Source: Toxorhynchites rutilus septentrionalis (lineage: Eukaryota; Arthropoda; Insecta; Diptera; Culicidae). Taken from it: a DNA stretch of 64,000 bases. Under the pieces are notes generated by a model. That model ran no database searches. It saw only the letters and a program-made list of their open reading frames with translations, and was not told where the DNA came from. Both the position numbers and the translations under genes were made by a program. Shown in pieces: positions 56,368-64,000 of the stretch. Positions within the stretch are counted from its first letter, which is position 1; each line of letters opens with the position of its first letter. The DNA lies in the NCBI RefSeq assembly GCF_029784135.1, contig NC_073746.1, positions 116,124,035-116,188,034 of the forward strand, written 5' to 3'.

Positions 56368-57092
56368 TTCGGTTTGGGTTGGAGGAAGTATGAATTTTCC
56401 TCAGCAATTGGGAATTTTTTGACTCAAGTGTAACTTTTCAATGGGGCATATCGATTTTAGTGAGAGAAATAGAGAAATCTTTGATAATTTATATCTCAAA
56501 AACTAAGAGACGTACCGAAATAGTATCTTACAAAGAATTATAGAATATAGATGTTTAAACATGAAAAAAAAAATTAATCGAGAAAAAATTTTAGCACCCT
56601 TTTTTTTATTTTCGAAAAAAAAAAATTACAATATCTAAAATATGTATTTTTTAATGTTTTTTGTTTTTTTTTATCTAAAATAGAAGTCATGTAGAAAATT
56701 CAAAAAATGAGTACAAGATGGTAAAACTATTTCTGACAAACTTTGTGGAACATAGAATTTTTGTATGTTAACAATCGTTTTAAGGCACAAATTATGAATC
56801 CTGATGTGATTTAAAACAAAAAAAGCTCATTATCAATCTAATTATCAATCATCAATGCAGCCATTCGGAAAAAAATATTCCGATTTCGGTCGCGCACTTC
56901 AAACGAAAAACAAACACACCTTTTTGAATAGAGGCGAATGAACTGCAAAGTATAAAGCCTCTTTAAAGCAAAGAATGGAAAGGAACGTTTTTGAACATTT
57001 CATTGGTGGAAAGTTTGTTCGGTAAGTTTATTTTGATTAGTATTTTACGTTCGACATCAAGTTTTGTTGTTATGGTAAATCGTGGGACATAC
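56368..57092. other. No gene recognised
   Basis: AT-rich sequence with homopolymer A and T runs; no repeat or gene identified. Confidence 0.35.
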
Positions 57093-57102
57093 GATGAAGT
57101 CG

Positions 57103-57525
57103 GTGGTCCCCATGGCCTAGTGGTAAGCGTTGCGCTAAGCCAAGATGGGGGCTTCGGGTTCGATTCCCGTTCGGGTCAGAAATTCTATCGTCATAGATCG
57201 TTTTTCTGGCTTGCACTGGTAAAGGGGAACTGTGTAGGGTGTGGTGGGATGTGTAATTGGGCATTGCCAGTCCCCAAGAAAAGCCACAAAAAGCCGGAAA
57301 CAGCTCCTCTAAGCGAATTGACGCTGCTATAAGCGTCTTTGCCCAGTCCTGGTGGTACTCGGGACGTAAAGCAGCAGTATCACGATAGTCCTCCAGTGAG
57401 ATAGTGGGGTTGGTCGCAGGCCTTGCAAGCCGCACCACTAAAACACCAATCAACGAACCATACACAAGAAGATTGTGAATCAGGCCATGTTGTAAAGACG
57501 TTAAGCCAAAATAAATAAAAAAAAT
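57103..57525 (+). mobile_element. SINE-like unit: tRNA-like head, body shared with RTE leader, RTE 3' tail
   Basis: A 10-bp target duplication GATGAAGTCG flanks the 423-base unit exactly (57093-57102, 57526-57535), showing retroposition. The head holds A box TGGCCTAGTGG (57112) and B box GGTTCGATTCC (57158), so RNA polymerase III transcription is plausible. The body to ACACAAGAAGATT matches the 5' leader of the RTE copy at 9110-9457. From TTGTGAATCAGGCCATGTTG to TTAAGCCAAAATAAATAAA it matches that element's 3' tail at 7160-7215. The shared tail would let RTE machinery recognise it. Either it is a SINE that an RTE captured, or a minimal derivative of an RTE with a tRNA-like leader. Confidence 0.85.
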
Positions 57526-57535
57526 GATGAAGTCG

Positions 57536-58214
57536 CTAATTGTGGATAAAGGAAATCCAACGGGCCCAACGATTTTATTTTAATCTTATCAATGCCCCAG
57601 ACTAATAAAGAAGGGGTGTGATAACTGCTAACTGCTACTTGCCTAATTATTTTTTAGTTTCAAGTTTAAGTTTGAGTTTTAGTGCATTATTATGTTTAAT
57701 CAAAATGAAACCATTTAATTTAAAAAGTTTTTTTACTTATTTTATTTTCTAGTTTTTAGTACATTATTTGTTTCATTTAGAATATTTCTCTACAATAAAA
57801 CCATTGTACTGTGTTCTATTAGTCAAATCATTTCATTTGATACCTATATTGAGTGGACTGCAAAAAATACATAGAGTGTTCTCCAAGTCAAGTTCGTTCG
57901 TTTGATACGTATACCTCAATCAACATTTTTTGACATAACATGGAATCAGCTATTTTGGAGCGGCGGCCAAATTAAATTTTTCAAGGTCATGGGATAGGCA
58001 GTTTCAAAATGAGAGCAAAGATAAAGGTGTTTTATAAATTCGATTGGTTCACTTAAAAGTTCGCAACGTGACATGTGCGGAACCGAGCCCATATAAGCTG
58101 AAATAGTATTGTTTACGTTAATTATACACTTCAGTTACATCTCCCACTTCAGCTGCATCAGTTGGTTCATATCCAGATATGATCTACTCTCTCCCAATCA
58201 ATCCCATAAATAAT
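57536..58214. other. No gene recognised
   Basis: AT-rich; no open frame or repeat recognised until the LINE fragment that follows. Confidence 0.35.
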
Positions 58215-58262
58215 ATACGCTCTGGACACAGTATCAAAACAGCAATGTTAAGTGTTTGTGAT

Positions 58263-60104
58263 TTTTTTTTCTCAAAATATACATTTTATTAAGGCACATG
58301 TGGCGTTAGCCTGACGGGGCCGGGAGTCCAATATTTTGACAATTTTTGTCTTACAACTATGTTAGTAATATGTAACCGATTACTCGCGGTTGGCTCGAGG
58401 TTAGTATTACAAGTGTTCTCATAATTGGTATGTTGCAGTCTTCGATGCTCTGTACGTGTGCCCGACACGGGATACTTCCTATTGGGATGCAGCTGACCAT
58501 TAATCAGCAACGCTCCCTAGTCTGTACCCCATATCTAGCGTAGTGCGTCTTTCTCGACTCGAGGAATCCAGGATAGAATGGTCACTAGCCGGCGCAATCA
58601 TCAGTTCGTGTAGAGTTGTCATGAGCGGTACAACCTTTGGCTCTTGTTGAATGATCAGTGGACTGCACAACCTTTGGCCCGTGCATCTGTAAAGAGTGTG
58701 TGTATGTATTGCCGCGACTAAGTAAAAGTTTATCGATCGGATAGGAGGTATATGAAACGGGGACACAACGAAGGAAACATCATTAAACGTTGACATCGGC
58801 GTTTCTGAGGAACAGGTATAGATGAAGCAGAAGATCAGGATCCCGGCTACCTAAGATATCCCGGACGGGGATATCCGATTGTCTGCCTTGTGCTCTCAGT
58901 GCTCTAGAGAGCTGAGAGCGAGCAGCATGGAACCGGATACACGACCAGACAACATGCTCGATGTCGTGGTAGCCATCGCCACAATCACAAAGATTGTTTG
59001 CTGCGAGCCCAATCCGATAGAGATGCGCGTTTAGGTTGTAGTGATTGGACATAAGTCGAGATATCACGCGAATGAAATCACGACCTACATTCAATCCCTT
59101 GAACCATGCACTCGTCGAGACCTTAGGGATAATCGTGTGTAACCAACGACCGAACACATCACCACTCCACATGCGCTGCCAACTTACGAGCGTATACTGA
59201 CGAGGAATGTGGAAAAATTCATTATAAGCAATTTGCCTTTCAAAAAGTGTGCCTTCTATAGCGCCCACCTTAGCTAGCGAGTCCGCTTTCTCATTCCCCG
59301 GAATCGAGCAATGAGAGGGAACCCATGCTAAGGTAATCTTGAATAATCTTGGACAGATCAAAAATGACAGAGGAATTGCAAAAGTATGGGAAGCAAATTT
59401 GGTTGGAGATGCCTGGTGCACGTCGTGGGTAAGGTACTCATGGTATAAAGACATAAAACTTGACTGAGGAGTCAGTTGGAGTAGATTTTCGAAGTTATCA
59501 ATCACCAATGAATTCATGATCTTGCAACGGATGAGAAATCTGTAGGATAATTCTGTGAACCGAAGAGTAAGCGGGGGTACTCCTGCCAAAACTTCGAGAC
59601 TCATCGTATGTGTCGAATGCAAACACCCCATGGCTATACGCAAGCAACGATATTGTATTCTCTCCAGCTGAGAATATGAATCCTGGCAGCTGATCGGAAG
59701 CAAAAACTGCCATATTCTAACACTGATAATATCGTTGTTTTGTACAACTGAATGAGGTCCTGGATGGGCACCCCACCATGTTCCGGTAATTGTTTGGAGA
59801 AAATTGATTCTTTGCTGGCATTTCTGTTTCAAATACGCAATGTGTCTCCCCCAGGTACACTTAGAATCAAAATATACACCCAGGTATTTGAAAAACATAG
59901 AGTGTTGGATCGTTTTGCCGGATAGGTGAAGCTGGAATTGGGCGGGTTCGTGCTTCCAGCTTGAGGGCCCACGTGAACAGATTGTTCAGGGTATCTTGCA
60001 ACGACTTTTGCAGAACGACGGGATTAGTACCCGTGATGGAAATAACTCCATCGTCTGCAAGTTGTCTCAGCGTGCAGTCTCTAGTTAGACAATCATCCAT
60101 GTCA
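58263..60104 (-). mobile_element. I-group LINE (MosquI-like), 5'-truncated, with poly(A) tail
   Basis: Flanked by an exact 14-bp duplication TAAGTGTTTGTGAT (58249-58262, 60105-60118). On the minus strand the 3' end has TTAATAAAATG followed by a short A tract (58263-58271). The 5' end is truncated in the reverse transcriptase. The internal coding part is described separately; 58300-58780 is its 3' untranslated region. Confidence 0.88.
58783..60100 (-). pseudogene. I-group ORF2: end of reverse transcriptase, partial RNase H, C-terminal zinc motif
   Basis: 60100-59867 has CTLRQLADDGVISITG (ADD active site), then TLNNLFTWALKL. A deletion of roughly 50 bases shifts the frame, and 59898-58783 continues with FFKYLGVYFDSKCTWGRHI and QRCLRIAMGCL-type thumb sequence. 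RNase H is represented only by its last motif, ITLAWVPSHCSIPGNEKADS; the first catalytic Asp and Glu blocks are missing, so it is internally deleted. The C-terminus has LCDCGDGYHDIEHVVWSC, a CxC...H...C motif usual in I-clade elements. The frame ends at 58783. Confidence 0.82.
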
Positions 60105-60121
60105 TAAGTGTTTGTGATGAT

Positions 60122-61154
60122 ATTGGTCTAGTTCTTGACAAGGGAGGCAACATAGTCATAATTCTTTTGGATTTTTCGAAAGCATTCGACACCATAAAAA
60201 ATGCTAATTTATGTAAAAAAAAAACATGTAAACCAGTTTAGATTCTGTCCAAAAGCTGTTCAGTTAGTTCGTTCCCATTTGTCTAGTAGATTTCAAACTG
60301 TTTTCTGTAATGATCGATTTTCTTCTATGCTACCTTCTGGTGTTCTGCAAGGATCTATTTTGGACCCATTACTTTTTTTCCTTGTACATCATGATTTGCC
60401 TTCGAAATTGAGTAACTGTGTGGTGCATCTGTTCGCTGATGATGTCCAAATGTATTTCATCTGTACGAATAATCAACAGAAAGAAGTTGAATTGCTCATC
60501 AATACTTGTTTGGTTAATGTCGCCGATTGGGCAAATGATAATTTGTTGATTCTAAATGCTCAGAAAACGCAAACAATATTCATTTCTCGAAGCAGGAATG
60601 TTTTCAATGAACTTAACATCTCGCTTCAGAATAGTAGAATTTTATTCTCAAATTAAGTCCTGAGTCTAGGAGTGACAATTCAGAGTAGTTATGAACGGGA
60701 TGCCTTTGTATTACAACTATGTGGTAAAATCTACGCGTCTTTGAGAACCCTTAGATGGAAAGCACGTTCTCCTAGTTCTCGGACTAAACAGACGCTTTTC
60801 AAAACTCTAATCTACCCCCATTTTTTATTCCCTGATTTTGTACTAATACAAACCTCAGCAAACGTCATAAACCGACTTAGGGTTGCATTAAATTGTTGCA
60901 TACGTTTTGTTTTCAATTTAAATCGGTTCGCAAGCGTGACTCACTTGCAGCACTATTTAAAAGGTTCAAGATTAAACAAAATATTGAAAATGCGATCGGT
61001 TATCCTGTTACATAAATTAGTATCTAGTCGAACTCCTCCATATCCTCCTGTATACAAAACTGATGCCTATGAGAAGCCAGTGAGATGGAAAATTTTTAAT
61101 CCCCCATTACAGTACATCGCATTATGGAAGCTCATTATTTGTAAGAGGTGTTAG
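60122..61154 (+). pseudogene. LINE reverse transcriptase, partial, frame-broken
   Basis: Read across the insertion after dropping one target-duplication copy, the frame gives SGHSIKTAMLSV, then DDIGLVLDKG and IILLDFSKAFDTI. 60201-60656 continues with VRSHLSSRFQTV, SGVLQGSILDPLLFFL, HLFADDVQMYF (active site) and LNAQKTQTIFI. A stop after ILFSN leads to 60672-61154 (LGVTIQSSYERDA, LFKTLIYPHF, KILKMRSVILLHKLV), the C-terminal region. At least one frame change occurs near 60200. It is non-functional. Confidence 0.78.
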
Positions 61155-61598
61155 TATATGGAATGAATTACCGTTTTATATCCAATTAATAGATTCAGCA
61201 GTGGTATTTAAGAGAGCGTGTGTAGAATATTTCAATCAAAATTAGATATAGTTTTTATTCTTTTAAAAATATACTTTTTGTGAATATAGAATTTTATATA
61301 ATACGAAATGTAATGGATCCCTTAGTCTTACCAGCGGCACTTGAACACAAAAAACGTATGTCTTAAGTTTTTCAAGACCAATAAAATAAATAAATAAATA
61401 AATAAATAATTTGTTGATCATTCGTTGTTACCCCTAAATATTTCAATCGAAGGATTACATTTTTTAGACCCGGAGGCCAAAAAGTTCTCAATTTAATATC
61501 ATTGTCGCCCGATTCATAAATTCAATAGGATTCCAACCAGTGCCGAAAATATTCACGTTCACGACATTCAAATACGGCGAATTTCAACTTACCTTGTA

Positions 61599-62895
61599 AA
61601 GGGTGTGTCACATCAAATTGCATCACGGAAAAAACGCTGTAGAAATTCGCCCAGTAGACCGATCCTTTTGAAAATTTTAGACAGTAAAATAAAAACTATT
61701 AAACAACTTTTGGCATTTTCTTTTTATTCATACTTCGAGCCCAAGCCCGTATGCTCGCACCTTCCTCTTTACCCCGTCCATAAGGTTCTGTACAACGTCA
61801 GGTTGTAGTTTTTTTGAACAGAAATCCATTTTCTCTTGAAGTCCGCCTCCGATTTGACAACTTTTGGGTTCTTGCGGAGGGCCTGCTTCATAATCGCCCA
61901 ATATTTCTCTATTGGGCGAAGCTCCGGCGCGTTGGGCGGGTTCATTTCCTTTGGCACGAAGGTGACCCCGTTGGCTTCGTACCACTCCAACACGTCCTTT
62001 GAATAGTGGCACGAAGCGAGATGCGGCCAGAAGATGGTCGGGCCCTCGTGCTGCTTCAATAGTGGTAGTAAGCGCTTCTGTAGGCACTCCTTACGGTAAA
62101 CCTGCCCGTTTACCGTGCCAGTCATCACGAAGGGGGCGCTCCGCTTTCCGTAAGAGCAGATCGCTTGCCACACCATGTACTTTTTGGCAAACTTGGATAG
62201 TTTCTGCTTGCGAATCTCCTCCGGAACGCTGAATTTGTCCTCTGCGGAGAAGAACAACAGGCCCGGCAGCTGACGAAAGTCCGCTTTGACGTAGGTTTCG
62301 TCGTCCATTACCAGGCAATGCGGCTTCGTCAGCATTTCGGTGTACAGCTTCCGGGCTCGCGTCTTCCCCACCATGTTTTGCCTTTCGTCGCGGTTAGGAG
62401 CCTTCTGAACCTTGTATGTACGCAGGCCCTCCCGCTGCTTGGTCCGCTGGACGAATGAACTTGACAAATTCAGCTTATTGGCGACATCCCGGACCGAACT
62501 TCTCGGATCACGTCTAAACTGCTTAACTACGCGCTTGTGATCTTTTTCACTGACGGAGCATCCATTTTTGCCGTTCTTCACCTTCCGGTCGATGGTTAGG
62601 TTCTCGAAGTATCGTTTTAGTACTCTGCTGACCGTGGATTGGTCGATTCCCAGCATCTTACCGATGTCCCGATGTGACAACTCCGGATTCTCGAAATGAG
62701 TGCACAGGATTAATTCACGACGCTCTTTTTCGTTCGACGACATTTTTCCAAATTTACGAAAAATTGACAGTGAAGCATGGCCAACGTGATCTATACACTC
62801 TTATCTGATTATAAGCGAAAGCAGAAGATATAATTCCTAAAAATTAAATTTCTACAGCGTTTTTTCCGTGATGCAATTTGATGTGACACACCCTT
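61599..62895 (-). mobile_element. DD37E (ITmD37E) Tc1/mariner-type transposon, copy 2, with long identical TIRs
   Basis: A 1,297-base element with TA on both sides (61597-61598, 62896-62897). The terminal repeats, AAGGGTGTGTCACATCAAAT... through ...GCTGTAGAAATT, are identical over about 49 bases (61599-61647 against 62847-62895), suggesting recent movement. One minus-strand transposase occupies most of it. It differs in TIR sequence from the element at 27705. Confidence 0.92.
61728..62743 (-). pseudogene. DD37E transposase, one-base frameshift and catalytic Asp-to-His
   Basis: ATG at 62743 (MSSNEKERREL) opens 324 codons ending at 61769. The natural C-terminus lies in another frame, KKLQPDVVQNLMDGVKRK to LGLEV, ending at 61728; loss of one base in the T7 run 61809-61815 explains the switch and would give about 338 residues. 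Two helix-turn-helix motifs are visible (LSHRDIGKMLGIDQSTVSRV; SVRDVANKLNLSSSFVQ). The catalytic half has VMDDETY and NPPNAPELRPIEKYW, but the second acidic residue is replaced: FWPHLAS has His241 (codon 62021-62023) where the copy at 27830 has FWPDLAS. The distance to the Glu is the family's 37. The protein should therefore be catalytically dead even if the frame were intact. Confidence 0.9.
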
Positions 62896-62897
62896 TA

Positions 62898-64000
62898 TTG
62901 ATGATCTACTGTTCAAGCGAGAGTCGATAAATATGAAACAACACTATTAATGAACACGAGTGGGATGAATATCCCCATCAACATGCCATGAAGTTCATTT
63001 TTCATTTGCATCTTCATTTCATCATGACGGAAATGAAGAACTTGAAGATCACTGCGTGTTAGTGAGAATCAAAGCGTAAAATTCAACGTCAACCAATTGA
63101 GTGTTAAACCGTTTAATGGTAAGAGAAGGCATAAATTTTTTTGTTTTTGGTGACTTCGGCATTGCAATGTATAGTATAACTCTTTGACTATGTTTTATGA
63201 ATCTACTTCCGATCGTTCGGGAACGACATACACCCCCAATCATATGGTCAATGGGTGAAAATAATAGCCGAACGGAAAATGAACCTAATTTTATTTTGAT
63301 TTCTGGTTTAATGATATTCAACCGCTTACCGCCGCACAACGGTCAACGCTCAATGAAACCCATAATGTTGGCTTTTCCGGATACCTGTTCCTTTCTTTTT
63401 TTCTGAATATGTTAATAAAACACGTTCTCAATAAATTCACTGCAAGCGATGAAGATCAATTTGGCTTTCTTGATAATCATCTGAAATTATCGACAGTAAG
63501 AAAAGTGCCTGAATGCAGGCTTTTTGAAATTCATTCGTGCTGTTTTCGTTTAATATACTGCGCAAAGTTTTACGCGTCTCGACTCTTGTGTTGTACTCAT
63601 TAGGACAGATATAATGTTGAGTATCAACAGAAAAGAATTCATCCGACACTGGGAAAAAGTTAATTCCTCCATTCGTGAATAAATTTTGATAATTTGTGGC
63701 ACTGATTCCAACTGTTCTAGCGCCGTCGAAGCATTTGTTGCTTTTGGCAGTGAAGCTTCAAGAAGTCTTTCAGGGTGACCTACACACATACTTTAATCGT
63801 ATGCCTCAGACCTAATAACCGGGTTTCAATCATATATGAAACATGAATGAGTGCTAATAATGCCTACAAGTTCTATTCATCGATCGGAAAGAGAGCTTCC
63901 CTAATCAGCATTGCAAATGAATGACGGGAACAACAGCTCGTATTCAAAACAATGCCTCGCACAGCATGCATATAGTTATGCCGCAAAATAATGATAATCA
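62898..64000. other. No gene recognised
   Basis: Unique-looking sequence to the right edge. Frames at 63049-63339 (-), 63409-63603 (+) and 63437-63789 (-) show no domains and overlap one another. Confidence 0.35.

Larger units (their letters stand above)
58215..61410 (+). mobile_element. Jockey/CR1-group LINE, 5'-truncated, split by an I-group LINE
   Basis: LINE sequence covers 58215-58262 and 60119-61410. It starts within the reverse transcriptase and ends in an AAATAAATAAAT tract at 61381-61410. The clade is not clear; the GVLQGSILDPLLF and FADDVQMY forms place it in the Jockey-CR1 assemblage. Confidence 0.7.

Noticed and set aside
57108..57180. A tRNA gene, from the A and B boxes
   Set aside because: The 5' and 3' ends do not form an acceptor stem, and the sequence continues into a SINE body flanked by a 10-bp target duplication.

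Overview
The window looks like repeat-dominated nuclear DNA of a culicine (Aedes-like) mosquito. It is AT-rich, has no bacterial gene organisation and no operons, and almost everything recognisable is transposable-element sequence. The element set fits mosquitoes: tRNA-related SINEs of Feilai type, LINEs of the LOA, RTE, CR1/Jockey and I groups, cecropia-like and irritans-like mariners, three DD37E (ITmD37E) transposons, Helitrons, and many MITEs with TA, TTAA or 8-bp target duplications. The species is inferred from repeat types and not from any host gene. No host protein-coding gene could be identified with confidence.

Layout. 1-1620: 5' part of an LOA-like LINE on the minus strand, running off the left edge. 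1969-5162: a long and a short copy of a hAT-like element; the long one is split by a minus-strand Helitron (2525-3502) carrying six tandem 143-bp units. 5466-7060: foldback MITEs. 7151-9457: a deleted RTE LINE whose 5' leader is tRNA-SINE-like. 9842-11373: MITE, Helitron end and two Feilai-like SINEs. 11374-15390: TE-poor. 15391-17530: a 1.3-kb foldback, a mariner end and a TA-MITE. 17531-20577: TE-poor and relatively GC-rich, with an 86-bp-stem hairpin. 20578-22435: MITE and two head-to-head Helitron-like units. 25383-29000: irritans-type mariner, hAT-like MITE and a DD37E transposon with two stop codons. 30563-32554: a TIR-bounded segment with a core promoter and a frameshifted short reading frame. 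34744-37745: MITE and a decayed DD37E element. 37985-42256: a triple nest, RTE inside mariner inside MITE. 43498-48620: mariner relic, small MITEs and a CR1/Jockey-like reverse transcriptase. 51242-56365: several nested MITEs, including two with TTAA target duplications. 57103-57525: an intact-ended SINE-like unit made of RTE 5' leader plus RTE 3' tail. 58215-61410: an I-group LINE inserted in another LINE. 61599-62895: a DD37E transposon with 49-bp TIRs identical as read by eye. 62898-64000: nothing recognised.

How the parts relate. Nothing here forms a host pathway; the relationships are parasitic and historical. The RTE family appears to have produced a SINE-like partner sharing both its ends. 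Nested insertions with matching target duplications give relative ages. Paralogous empty copies inside the window confirm a TTAA insertion to the base. The two better-preserved DD37E transposases are dead for different reasons: nonsense codons in one, a catalytic Asp-to-His change plus a one-base frameshift in the other.
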